From assembly GCA_949317995.1 (NCBI GenBank), contig OX439050.1:50159777-50223776 (forward strand): a stretch of 64,000 bases of DNA, given 5' to 3'. This DNA is from Acholoe squamosa (Eukaryota > Annelida > Polychaeta > Phyllodocida > Polynoidae). A program made the position numbers and the translations under genes. The notes under the pieces were generated by a model, which worked only from the letters and a program-made list of their open reading frames with translations, did no database searches and was not told the origin of the DNA. Positions 35,937 through 48,290 of this stretch are shown in pieces (within the stretch, counting starts at the first letter, position 1; every line of letters begins with the position of its first letter).

Positions 35937-36072
35937 TAAAGGGAACAGAGCCATTCCTGTATGGAGGTGGCCATCTTGAAATCAGTTATGTAACTGCCCC
36001 CCGACGGCCATCTTGGATCTGGCAGAGGATTGTGGGTAATCTCTTATCTAGCAATGGCTCTGTTCCCTATAC
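35937..36072. mobile_element. MITE with AGGGAACAGAGCCATT ends
   Basis: AGGGAACAGAGCCATTCC at the left and GCAATGGCTCTGTTCCCT at the right. Inside are two direct GGCCATCTTG motifs (YY1-like) and GATTGTGGGTAAT. Confidence 0.65.
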
Positions 36073-36689
36073 TAGTAGTGAAGTAAAGGCAGTTGTATTA
36101 CAAGGCCTTAGAGCAAAAAGGTTTTAACTGCATTTTTTTCAAGTATTGCAGGAGTTCCAAGATTTCGGTATAGTGCTACTTGGAGTGAAGTCTCACAAAG
36201 AAAAAACAACAAAAAAAACAAAACAATTTACGATGGTAATATTACAAACAGTGACAGTAGTAAAGCTTCTGGAAAGCACATATTGCGCCATGCTAACAGA
36301 AGCAGTGGCAGCCATGGAACTTGACCCCCATGGATCTCTATTGCAGCATAGAAAGGCGATCTCTCCATTTATATTTAGGGAATGACGACTATCCCTGCGC
36401 CATCTGACCACGCAGTCAAAAACAACTTTCTTGTTTTCCGAAATAAATCTTCTTTTTTCAACAGTAAGTGCTATTTGCAATGAGAAATAGTTTCTGAAAA
36501 TAAGATATTTTCCTTTTTTTTCCTCTAGCCAGGCGTCCTGACGTACCAATACAATGGGGAGCACTACAGTACACGTTAGTGTCAGTCTCTATGGGTCGCT
36601 CCAGGAGCCTCTCATATACCACATCGAGACCTGCATATCCACACAGTGTTATAACCTCCACTCACTGAGTCAACAGGCCGGTCAATATC

Positions 36690-36808
36690 TACCACCGTAT
36701 TCAATGTACAAATATGCCACCGTATTCAATGTATTAATATACCACCGTATTCAATGTAATAACATACCACCGTATTCAATGTAATAATATACCACCGTAT
36801 TCAATGGA
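36690..36808. repeat. 25-bp tandem repeat, about five copies
   Basis: Units of CCACCGTATTCAATGTAATA plus five bases. The stretch 36809-37637 after it shows no further feature I can support. Confidence 0.85.
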
Positions 36809-37637
36809 GTAAAGTACTCTGTCACATGAATCTCTATATGTACCAGGTATTTGAATAAGAGATCCATAGGCAAAGGTTCGCGAGTTGACCCATTACGAGT
36901 GAACCTTTGTATAGGTATTAATTTCACTGTTATCTAGGAGAATTCTCATCTCTACAATGCCATTAATCACATACCAGTAACCACGCTTCCTTCTTACAAT
37001 GATCTTTATAGTTAACCTCAGGGTATTGAGGTATACCTGATACAGAAGATAATTCCACCCTGAAGCCAACAACGGCAAACCACTCAGGCGGCTGACACAG
37101 AAGGCATCCTGATGAGCACATTGATGAAACTAGAGTAAAACCTCTGATAAAAAGTAAAATGTGGAAGGCTCACGCCACCTTCTAAATAAAATAGAATACT
37201 CATACCAAATATTGATATACCTTTTCAGAAGCCGGATCCTTTTTTCCCCTGAACTGATTCCTTCAGATCACAAACTGTGTGAGTTGCCTGCTCCAACTGC
37301 CAATTTCTATAAAATGGCTTTTAAATGCTAATTTTTCAAGGGAATTCATAAGATTTTGTTTTAAATTAGAATTCATACCAGTTATCTCTATTAGATACTT
37401 TTTCGGATGAATTATCGCTCTGAATCCCTCAAATTATCGCGTCACCTGCTTCAAATACCCATTTCTATCCTTTGCAATGATGAAATGTCAATACATTGCT
37501 TGCTCTATCAGGTTGTTTCTTTAAGGTTTCGGACAAGCCTATCCTAGTTTATCACCTTATTGTGACGGAGGAGGGAGCACACTGCCCCTTATGGTAAAGA
37601 TAACAAGTACCTTCCGGCTAACAACGACCTTCTACTG

Positions 37638-39916
37638 AATAGAGGGATTGCCGGTTGTCGCGCATGCGCGAGTTCCACCAGAGTTCCGGTCCCCGGCGCA
37701 GCTGTGAAAGCACTGCAATATACACTTGAATTTATGCTATATCTAGATAATAGGGAGAGGTTTAAGTGTGGCATTTTTATTATTATTCATTCCTGAGTAC
37801 AAAAAGCTATGGATGTTTGCTGGAAATTCACTAAATCCATGTGGATTGAGTGTCAATTGTGTTGTGCTTCAACCTGTGCCAAGGAAGCCACTCTACTCCC
37901 CACAGACCATCTTTGACCCCTCCCTCCCCCTCCTTGTCACGTTTTTTTGCCAATTTTCGATATTATTTTGGAATGTTGAGTTACCATATAGAAAATTAAT
38001 TCCGTCATTCCAAGCCAATCCCCCCTCCTGCATGACATCATTTGTACCCCCTTGTGCATAGACATACTGGTGAGCTACCCAGGTAATAGGCCTCCAAAAC
38101 CATAGGGTCCAATGACTTTCTAATAATATGATGATCTAAATGAAATTTTGAAAGGTCATTTTTTAACAAAACGGGGTTGGCGAAATTCCACACGTGCATG
38201 GCGAAATGTTTTCCGCCCCCCCTCATTACATGTACACCAGGGGGGGTGAAGCTGGTGGGTTTGAGGGGGGGGGCGGAAAATTTTCAGACCCCTCCCGGGG
38301 GGGAGGCTAAAAAAATTTTGACTGCTGTCGAGGGCGGGGGCGTAAAACATTTTGACGGCTTTTGGTCGGCAAACATCAAGATTGGCAAATGGTCGGCCAG
38401 CCAACGTCAGGCCAATGTTGGAATTTGGTTGGCACTGTCGGGCCTATGTAGGCAGGATGGGCAGCCTATGTAAAGGCGATGGTTGGGCCAACGTCGGCCC
38501 AAGGTTAGGGAGTGGTCATTATTTATCAACAGGGGGGGTGGTGGGTTTTCGCGTGGACGCGTAGAAATTTTTTACGCCCCCGCCCTCGACAGCAGTCAAA
38601 ATTTATTGCGCCCCCCCCCCCGTGCCGGAGGTGCGGAGAGTTTTCGCGCCTCTCTTTGATCTATAGTAGCGCGAGGGCTTTTTTGCTAAAAAGAGGGTGA
38701 ATTCTTTTAGCCCCCCCTCTCATCCGAGGATCCCTCTCAGCTTGTGTCAGTGTGTGTGGTTAATGATTTTAGGGATTGGTCATTTTTTAACAGGGGGGGT
38801 CGGTGAAATTCCGCACATGCGCAGCGAAAATTTTTCCGTCTCCCCCCTCCGAGTGGTCTGAAATTTTTCCGACCACCCCCCCTGTTGATAAATAATGACC
38901 ACTCCCTTATGCCAATGTCTCTGTTCTACCTGGAGGGGGGAGGGGTTGGTGGGTTTCGGGGGGGGGCAAAAAAATTTCAGACCCCTCTAAGGGGGGGACA
39001 AAAATTTGTTCGCCCCTTTTTAACGAAAAAGCCAGCGCGCGACTATAGCATAAAAGGGGGGTCGGAAAAATTTCAGACCACTCGGAGGGGGGAGACGGAA
39101 AAATTTTCGCCGCGCATGTGCGGAATTTCACCGACCCCCCCTGTTAAAAAATGACCAATCCATAAAATCATTAACCACACACACTGACAAAAGCCGTCAA
39201 AATGTTTTACGCCCCCGCCCTCGACAGCAGTCAAAATTTTTTTAGCCTCCCCCCGGGAGGGGTCTGAAAATTTTCCGCCCCCCCCCTCAAACCCACCAGC
39301 TTCACCCCCCCTGGTGTACATGTAATGAGGGGGGGGGCGGAAAACATTTCGCCATGCACGTGTGGAATTTCGCCAACCCCGTTTTGTTAAAAAATGACCT
39401 TTCAAAATTTCATTTAGATCATCATATTATTAGAAAGTCATTGGACCCTATGGTTTTGGAGGCCTATTACCTGGGTAGCTCACCAGTATGTCTATGCACA
39501 AGGGGGTACAAATGATGTCATGCAGGAGGGGGGATTGGCTTGGAATGACGGAATTAATTTTCTATATGGTAACTCAACATTCCAAAATAATATCGAAAAT
39601 TGGCAAAAAAACGTGACAAGGAGGGGGAGGGAGGGGTCAAAGATGGTCTGTGGGGAGTAGAGTGGCTTCCTTGGCACAGGTTGAAGCACAACACAGGCGT
39701 CAAAATCTTCGATTAATATTGGTCTCTCTAAAAATCAAACATCAGATGAAATTTATTTTAGACATTCTATGAGAGACCATACCCAAAATAAAAGCACAAG
39801 TCCCAGAGATAATTGCAGCAGTTTGCAGCTTGAATGTACATCTCATCTGCGGCAGGGAACCAGAACTCTGGTAGAAGTCGCGCATGCGCGACAACTGGCA
39901 AAGGGTCTATACCAAA
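37638..39916. mobile_element. Nested fold-back (palindromic) element, about 2.3 kb
   Basis: Inner arms 37858-38364 and 39187-39695 are near-identical inverted copies of about 508 bp, ending TGTGTTGTGCTTCAACCTGT. Outer arms (37638-37740 and 39810-39916) are also inverted but clearly diverged; both contain CGCGCATGCGCGA and CCAGAGTTC. Inside, 38746-38881 pairs with 39053-39186, and GTCATTATTTATCAACAGGG (38515) pairs with its complement near 38890. A CCCTCGACAGCAGTCAAAAT module recurs in each level. No transposase frame is present. A FoldBack-type element or a chain of inverted duplications are both possible. Confidence 0.75.
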
Positions 39917-40220
39917 TAGGCAGCCACTACTCCCAGGTATACGGACTTAACAGGTTTATTTATTAGCCAATGAGAGAACCCCAATCTATTCACTGCGGTC
40001 CTTCGGGAGCCAACTGGTACCCATCTGATAGGTCTTATCAGTAGAACTCGCTGGTAACAAGCTCTAGCAATGGCCGCGCCCATGGGACAACCTGCTACCT
40101 CAGAATACCACCGTCTCATCAACTATATCTCGGTAGTTAGATGCACATGAAAGGTATCTTCATCTGCCAAATACGCTTATAATGGTATCAGATTGTATAC
40201 TGAAAACCTGTTGGTGAAAT

Positions 40221-40904
40221 AGGTCCTCTGTGCAGAGGACTTAGGGTCCTCAATTTGAGGACGTTGGGCCCTCAAATTGATGGGTCCTGGGGGAGTACCG
40301 GGTCCTCACTCAAGTCCTCAATTTGAGGACCTAATGTCCTCAATTTGAGGACCTTTTATGATGAAGCTATGCCATCAATATGATGGGTGTGGGTAGTCAA
40401 TTCCATGACATTGATTTTTAATTTCTATTAATTATGAAATAGTAAGTAGATTAACTTTAGAATCCCCCTACCCCACCATAGCCAGACCTTTATTAGATGT
40501 ATTGTCCTTCTGGTAGGCCAAGTGACTGGTATTATATGTAAACAACAGTTTCTAGCCAGTCTGTGCACTTCTAAGTAAGTCTTTAGACACATAAAAGGTG
40601 TTCAAGCACATAGAGACCCCATAACTCCCTTCAAATTACTTGAGAAAAATTTCTTGCTGTATTTCCAATCTAGCATAAATATAAATAGCTATTGCAACAT
40701 TTGTGATGTAGATAAGTATATTATTAACTAACAAAATTATCTATAGGATGACCTACAGTATGAAATATAGATTACACTACAGCTTAGTGGGGCCCCCTGG
40801 TGGAAAAAAAAGTATTGTCTTCAAAATGATGACCCCATCTTCAAATTGATGACTTGAGGTCATCAATTCTGAAAGAGGACCTAAGGTCCTCTACACAGAG
40901 GACT
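40221..40904. mobile_element. Fold-back MITE with AGGTCCTCTGTG ends
   Basis: AGGTCCTCTGTGCAGAGGAC at the left mirrors CTCTACACAGAGGACT at the right. Inside each end are further small palindromes (TCCTCAATTTGAGGA, three copies at the left). About 684 bp, no gene. Confidence 0.65.
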
Positions 40905-41980
40905 TTCGTATAAGCTTAAGTTCTCAGTGTATAGGTCTATGGATGTATGGCAATTGGAATCTCTCGACGGACCATAATGCCTACCGTAGGCTTGGGGGGC
41001 ACTAACTCACGTCCCTTAGAACCTGGGACCGATGCCCTACTACAAGAATGTTCCACCTGCAGTACAACCCTAACACCCTAGGGCGACGATGTCTGTGTGT
41101 AGACACCTTGGAAATGGGGCCATTCTAAATTAGGGCCCTAAATCTAAATCTAGCCCCTCTGAAATAGGGGAGCTGGGACCACCTGTACTAGGGCCCTTAA
41201 AAGTTACACCTTTTTTCAGCTGGGGTCACCATAACTGATGCCTTCTTTACCACGGGAATGGGACTGCGTTTTGAAGAAATTTTTAAGGCAGTGATTAAAT
41301 TCCTCTTGTAGGTGGTATTTGAGAGCAATTTTATGGGATGAGGCGTCTCAAACATCTAACAACCCCCCCCCCCTCTCCTCCCATATTAATCTTAGAATAG
41401 TTTCTCAGTGGACCTTTTGCAAATCACAAGAATGACCTGTCTCCGCTTCAATTTCCAAAAAATCTGAAAATTCCGAAAAAAAAAACAGGACTGCATTCAG
41501 TCAATGTACTGAGATCCTATCACTCATACAACGTACTTTCACTTTCAGAGCCCGCATATATTGAAACTCCTAGAATCCTAATGATACCCTATAGTAAAAA
41601 GCCTTCCTCATATGAAACAAGAGACAGGATATAGCTGATGGTCTGGTGAATCAGAAGGCACAGATGATAGCAATATTATATAAGTGGCTCACCCCAGGCT
41701 AAGGAAAATATCATGTGGTGATATCAGATCTCTCATATTCACAAATGGCTGGCATCAGCAATATTCTATTTTTCCTTTCAGTAGGTCGCCCACTCACCAG
41801 CCTGCAGACAACTACCAGTTTTCATTACCAGCTTTAATACAGTTTAATGGGAGCATTTTGCATCTTTCCTCCCTTTTTTTTCTTGCCTTTAAGGTACATG
41901 AATGTACCAATGGTAACTTGAAAGGTGTGTACTATATTGACGAGTCATGCCCACTGCACATATCCTACATCCTTGTATAC
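40905..41980. other. Non-coding stretch
   Basis: A C run near 41362 and otherwise plain sequence. The 112-codon plus-strand frame at 41684-42022 has no recognisable domain. Confidence 0.35.
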
Positions 41981-41983
41981 CAA

Positions 41984-42270
41984 TGCAGTGCCAGTGAGTT
42001 ACTCGCAGTGACACTGAGTTAGCCCCTGTTGTGGTGAGTTACTCGTGGTGCCAGTGAGTTACTCTGGAGCCAGTGAGTTACTCACAGTGCCAGCAAGTCC
42101 CCGACAGTGTGAGCGAGTCACCCGCAGTGCCAGCGAGTTACCGGAAGTGCCAACAAGTTACTCACAGTGCAAGCGAGCCACTCGCAGTGTCACTGTCAGC
42201 GAGTTACTCGTGGTGCCAACGAGTTACTCACAGTGCAAGCGAGTCACTCGCAGTGTCAGCGAGTTACTTG
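41984..42270. repeat. Minisatellite of GCGAGTTACTCGCAGTGCCA units
   Basis: About 14 imperfect 19-21 bp units. The unit matches the core palindrome of the GCATCATG fold-back MITE (GGCGAGTAACTCGCCAGTAC at about 14620), so the array may have grown from such a MITE. Confidence 0.75.
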
Positions 42271-42488
42271 AATAAGGATTTGGGCCATCACATATGCTTG
42301 TGTGGCATTATGTCCGCATTTAAGACTTATTCTATGTATTATCAAGCTGAGCAATGATAGAAATGTAACACAATAGACTGGAAAAGGGTATTCCCCTCCT
42401 ATGTTGATTAACCCAGTTGTGTCACGCAATAAAGTTAATATGAACTGTAAAACTTTGTGGTGTTTGCTTGTCCCTAGTCTACTTTCTC

Positions 42489-44517
42489 GGGCTTCCCTAG
42501 CCCACTTAAAAAGGTCTATATCTCCTAGGGTGCCCGGCAGACCCTTCGAAAAAGTAGGACAAAAGTAGGACTGAAAATTTTCAAAAAGTAGGACAAAAGT
42601 AGGAGAATATACGAAAAAAAAGGACATATGTAGAATAAACAATGCATGTGTAACAAACCTATTTATCCTCAGAATTGATAAGCTTATATGTAGAATCTAT
42701 TAGGATAATATTCCAGAACATATTTAAATGGTGAGAAATTGGCAAGTTGTTTCAGCACACCAACAGGTGAAACTTGTAATGATAAGTCTATGGCAAAGGT
42801 TTTGCCTCAACATGGCTGCCAAGATCTGTGAGGTACTAATTTTGTGAAACCCCTCTATAGAACTTACTTAAGAGACACAGTTTTTGTACAATATATTCAT
42901 ATACTACACAGAAGGTATGTCACAATATCACTTTATATGCGGACCCCTGTCTATCACTCTCTCTGTGGTGACCCCTCATCTCCATCTGACAGAAATTCCC
43001 CATCTATTTTAACCTGTGAATGCCTGTACATCCAAACCATGTCAGACACACAACCTTAAAACTACTATCCACAGTTCACCGAATGACCCATTACTATAGC
43101 TCAATTCATATCCTATAACCATTGTAATCCAATCCCCACTGCTCTAAACTTTTGCTTTGTAAAAGGCAAAAGAGGCTTTGTGAAAGTTTGAAAAACTATG
43201 GTTTCTATGCTCTAGTATTATATTATCTATATGTATGTGAAGACTACACTTGAAAATTACAGTAAGGAATATAAGAATACAAATAAAACTTATAACAAAC
43301 AGAAGTCTAATCATATATCTAAATCATGTCCTAATCAATGGCGATATTTCTAGCATAAAATAAGGCTAGAAAACTTTTTGGAGAATACACAATACAAGTT
43401 GGACTAAATGAACTTTAGGAGGACCTGGTAGTCTCTTATCATATTAGACAAGTTGTTTGCAGGCTGCCTGTCTGGTCTTTCTGCAGAGTCTAATCCTTCA
43501 GTATCCATTTTTCTTGCTTTAACCGCTATTCTAATAATAACTTGAGTAGCATAAGGCAGTACTCAAAACAAGTAAAAGAACACAGCCAATTGGGCCCTAC
43601 TAGGTTGTATGGAACATGTAATATTTAAATTAACTTTTAAGTTGTAACATCACTTATCTTTTCATAGTCTGTTTACATAGAGGTAAGCTTAACACCTGTT
43701 TAACAATGCTTAACCAAGAACAGCTGATTCCTGAATAAGGTAACAAACATCTACTAAATAGGCCTAATATCTAATGTTAAAAAATGATGTGGGAGATAAC
43801 AGTAAAACTGCACTATTTATAAACCATGTGGAGGCTCAATGTAGTAGGGCTACAACTCCAGTACTCAGTTTCTTGCAAGTACTAAAGGAGCGTGACAGAC
43901 ATGGCAAAATTTGAGTACCAGATAATATTATTAATGCAAATGATATTACAGAATTTGCTATCTACCCAAAGTAATGTTACTAGCCAGTATGAGACTAAAT
44001 GGATGGAACATATAAGAGGAGGAAAATCATTCACATGCCATAGTTTTGCTAATAAAATCAGGTACTACTAAATAATTTACCATGCCAGTGATAAGTTCCC
44101 TCAGGTATACCTCAATGGGAACTACAATAGTCTATGTATGGCACACATTAAGACTTGAGGGTTGATTTCACTTGACATAAGTTACTATAAAGATGTACTG
44201 ACACAAGCAAGATGTGCTTCAAAGCATGGTATTTTTACATTGCACGCGCCAAAGCAAAATAAAAAAGTAGGAACAAGTAGGTATTTTAGAAAAAGTAGGA
44301 AAAATAGCTAAATCATAAAAAAATAAGAAAAAGTAGGAAAAGTAGGATCGCCGGGCAGCCTGTATCTCCTGTTTCCTATCCCACTCGAATGTATGTGTTG
44401 CACATATGCGTGGGCTCCAACACATTCCTCTGTGAAATTGTGTAATTTAGTTTTCTCACCATGAATATGACCTTAGCTGCCGAAATGGCGTTGAACATCT
44501 ATTACTCACCCACTCAC
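42489..44517 (-). mobile_element. SINE-like copy split by a hAT-like insertion
   Basis: On the minus strand the family runs from 44517 (GTGAGTGGGTGAGTAATAGA) to 42489 (GGAAGCCC) and is interrupted at 42527-44362. The SINE is flanked by an 11-bp direct repeat TCTACTTTCTC (42478-42488 and 44518-44528). Confidence 0.85.
42527..44362. mobile_element. hAT-like non-autonomous element, 1.8 kb
   Basis: Ends AGGGTGCCCGGCAG and GCCGGGCAGCCTG, with AAAAAGTAGGAC-type repeats just inside both ends (about 42550-42610 and 44260-44345). The 8-bp direct repeat TATCTCCT (42519-42526 and 44363-44370) fits a hAT target duplication. Removing the element restores the SINE consensus. I see no transposase frame. 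Confidence 0.8.
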
Positions 44518-44914
44518 TCTACTTTCTCATGGTGAATACATAGACAGGCATCAGTATACATTAGTACTATAGATGGCATTTGACACATGCAAAGATTTGG
44601 TCTCATTCAGCATGGAGCGCAGAGTGCAAAAAAATGAGGAATCTAAGGTAGCAGTGAAAATGACACTGTTTCTGAGCTAAAGCTATTTTTGACCACTTTC
44701 ACATGAAATTAATACACAGATGCAGACAGCTTGTCATATTTCTTATCGCTCTTCACTGCTGCAAAACCAGATCATATCACATAAGGCACTGTGATGTGTT
44801 TTTACATCAACCCCCCAATTTTATATGTGGATCTAGGCCTTCTACTTATCTCACCACGCTGTCTCTTTGTCTCTTTTATTCCACTCCCCTTTGTCCTTGC
44901 TGCCTCTTCAGAAT

Positions 44915-44916
<2 letters not shown>

Positions 44917-44952
<36 letters not shown>

Positions 44953-45027
44953 TTCCTTCTCCTCTCTCTCTATTCATGACTCTCTCTATCCTACATTACA
45001 TAACATCTACCCTTTGTCTCCCTTCCC

Positions 45028-45086
<59 letters not shown>
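44917..45086. repeat. Two (CT)n microsatellites within a local duplication
   Basis: (CT)n at about 44917-44949 and 45024-45086, each followed by nearly the same 75 bp (TTCATGACTCTCTCTATCCT and on). Segment 44529-44916 and the part after 45175 hold nothing supported. Confidence 0.85.
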
Positions 45087-45089
<3 letters not shown>

Positions 45090-45511
45090 TTCCTTCCTTC
45101 TCCTCTCTCTCTATTCATGACTCTCTCTATCCTACATTACATTACATCTACCCTTTGTCTCCCTTCCCTCCAACATGGCCGTATACGATGACTTTCCCTC
45201 TCGGCCTTCCCTATCAACCTTAGGTGATATCTAACAGAAAGTGTTCCTCCATTGATTTTTAAAGGGTGGTGTGTGGACGGAGGGCGAGAAAAAAGCTCTA
45301 TCAGAGAGCCATATAGCAATAGGCATCGTACATTAAGCTGCAGTTGAGTACACAACTGTAATGTGGGGTGAATACAGACACTCTCTTATTCTCAGAACAC
45401 CTAAGATTGATTCTGGGAAAGTTTCACTACAGTCAGTCAATGATCGTGAGTAAGCAACTCCCCAATTTCACCAAAGTCAGTGATTGAGATAAGTTTTGTA
45501 ATATTTGAAAT

Positions 45512-47640
45512 AATGTCACCACTCCTTACACTGTAAGCACTGCACACCTACCACTCCTTACACTGTAAGCACTGCACACCTACCACTCTCTACACTGTGT
45601 GTAGGTACTGCCCACCTACCACTCCCTACACTGTGTGTAAGTACTGCCCACCTACCACTCCCTACACTGTGTGTAAGTACTGCCCACCTACCACTCCCTA
45701 CACTGTGTGTAAGTACTGCCCACCTACCACTCTCTACACTGTGTGTAGGTACTGCCCACCTACCACTCCCTACACTGTGTGTAAGTACTGCCCACCTACC
45801 ACTCTCTACACTGTGTGTAGGTACTGCCCACCTACCACTCTACACTGTGTGTAGGTACTGCCCACCTACCACTCCCTACACTGTGTGTAAGTACTGCCCA
45901 CCTACCACTCTCTACACTGTGTGTAGGTACTGCCCACCTACCACTCTACACTGTGTGTAAGCACTGCCCACCTACCACTCTCTACACTGTGTGTAGGTAC
46001 TGCCCACCTACCACTCCCTACACTGTGTGTAAGTACTGCCCACCTACCACTACCTACACTGTGTGTAAGTACTGCCCACCTAACACTCTCTACACTGTGT
46101 GTAAGTACTGCCCACCTACCACTCCCTACACTGTGTGTAAGTACTGCCCACCTACCACTCCCTACACTGTGTGTAAGCACTGCCCACCTACCACTCCCTA
46201 CACTGTGTGTAATCACTGCCCACCTACCACTCTCTACACTGTGTGTAAGTACTGCCCACCTACCACTCTCTACACTGTGTGTAGGTACTGCCCACCTACC
46301 ACTCCCTACACTGTGTGTAAGCACTGCCCACCTACCACTCACTACACTGTGTGTAAGTACTGCCCACCTACCACTCCCTACACTGTGTGTAAGTACTGCC
46401 CACCTACCACTCCCTACACTGTGTGTAAGCACTGCCCACCTACCACTCCCTACACTGTGTGTAATCACTGCCCACCTACCACTCTCTACACTGTGTGTAA
46501 GTACTGCCCACCTACCACTCTCTACACTGTGTGTAGGTACTGCCCACCTACCACTCCCTACACTGTGTGTAAGCACTGCCCACCTACCACTCACTACACT
46601 GTGTGTAAGTACTGCCCACCTACCACTCCCTACACTGTGTGTAAGCACTGCCCACCTACCACTCCCTACACTGTGTGTAATCACTGCCCACCTACCACTC
46701 CCTACACTGTGTGTAAGTACTGCCCACCTACCACTCTCTACACTGTGTGTAGGTACTGCCCACCTACCACCACTCCCTACACTGTGTGTAAGCACTGCCC
46801 ACCTACCACTCCCTACACTGTGTGTAAGCACTGCCCACCTACCACTCCCTACACTGTGTGTAAGTACTGCCCACCTACCACTCCATACACTGTGTGTAAG
46901 CACTGCCCACCTACCACTCCATACACTGTGTGTAAGCACTGCCCACCTACCACTCCCTACACTGTGTGTAAGCACTGCCCACCTACCACTCCCTACACTG
47001 TGTGTAAGTACTGTCCACCTACCACTCCATACACTGTGTGTAAGCACTGCCCACCTACCACTCCCTACACTGTAAGCACTGCCCACCTACCACTCTCTAC
47101 ACTGTGTGTAAGAACTGCCCACCTACCACTCCCTACACTGTGTAAGTACTGCCCACCTACCACTCCCTACACTGTGTGTAAGCACTGCCCACCTACCACT
47201 CCCTACACTGTGTGTAAGCACTGCCCACCTACCACTCTCTACATTGTGTGTAAGCACTGAACACCTACCACTCCCTACACTGTGTGTAAGCACTGCCCAC
47301 CTACCACTCCCTACACTGTGTGTAAATACTGCCCACCTACCACTCTCTACACTGTGTGTAAGTACTGCCGACCTACCACTCTCTACACTGTGTGTAAGCA
47401 CTGAACACCTACCACTCCCTACACTGTGTGTAAGCACTGCCCACCTACCACTCCCTACACTGTGTGTAAGCACTGCCCACCTACCACTCCCTACACTGTG
47501 TGTAAGTACTGCCTACCTACCACTCCCTACACTGTAAGCACTGCCCACCTACCACTCCCTACACTGTGTGTAAGCACTGCCCACCTACAACTCCCTACAC
47601 TGTGTGTAAGCACTGCCCACCTACCAATCCCTACACAATA
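45512..47640. repeat. 36-bp minisatellite, about 60 units
   Basis: The unit contains CTGCCCACCTACCACTCCCT and ACACTGTGTGTAAGTA, with 24-33 bp length variants. Because 36 is a multiple of 3 and the unit has no stop, long frames appear on both strands (a 12-residue CKYCPPTTPYTV repeat on plus). No promoter, splice or domain evidence makes these genes. Confidence 0.95.
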
Positions 47641-48290
47641 GTCACTGCTTATCTACCACTCCCTACACAATAGGCACTGTCCACCAACCACTCCCTACAC
47701 AATAGGCACTGCCCACCTACCACTCCCTACACAATAGGCACTGCCCACCTACCACTCCCTACATAATATGCACTGCCCACCTACCACTCCCTACACAATA
47801 GGCACTGTCCACCAACCACTCCCTACACAATATGCACTGCCCACCTACCACTCCCTACACAATAGTAATTGCCCATCTACCACTACCTACACTACAGGCA
47901 CTGCCCACCTACCACTCCCTACACAATAGTCATTGCCCATCTACCACTCCCTACACTACAGGCACTGCCCACCTACCACTCCCTACACAATAGGCACTGC
48001 CCACCTACACAATAGGCACTGCCAACCTACCACTCCCTACACAATAGGCACTGCCCACCTATCACTCCCTACACAATAGGCACTGCCCACCTACCACTCC
48101 CTACACAATAGGCACTGCCCACCTACACAATAGGCACTGCCAACCTACCACTCCCTACACAATAGGCACTGCCCACCTATCACTCCCTACACATTAGGCA
48201 CTGCCCTACTACCACTCCCTACACAATAGGCACTGCCCTACTACCATTCCCTACACAATAGGCACTGCCCACCCAGCCTCTACATGACAG
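47641..48290. repeat. 32-bp minisatellite, derivative of the 36-bp array
   Basis: Same CACTGCCCACCTACCACTCC half, but CTACACAATAGG replaces CTACACTGTGTGTAAG. About 20 units, degenerating to the right. Confidence 0.92.

Noticed and set aside
36193-36564. 123-codon minus-strand frame
   Set aside because: No recognisable domain and unremarkable composition; could be chance in AT-rich DNA.
37768-39689. Shared 65-97 codon frames at both sides of the fold-back
   Set aside because: Identical because the arms are inverted copies; no domain and no sign of selection visible.
44703-45223. 162- and 118-codon Ser/Leu frames
   Set aside because: Translations of (CT)n microsatellites.
45938-47260. 382- and 435-codon frames with CKYCPPTTPYTV repeats
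   Set aside because: Stop-free 36-bp minisatellite read in phase; the Cys pairs are not evidence of a zinc-binding protein.
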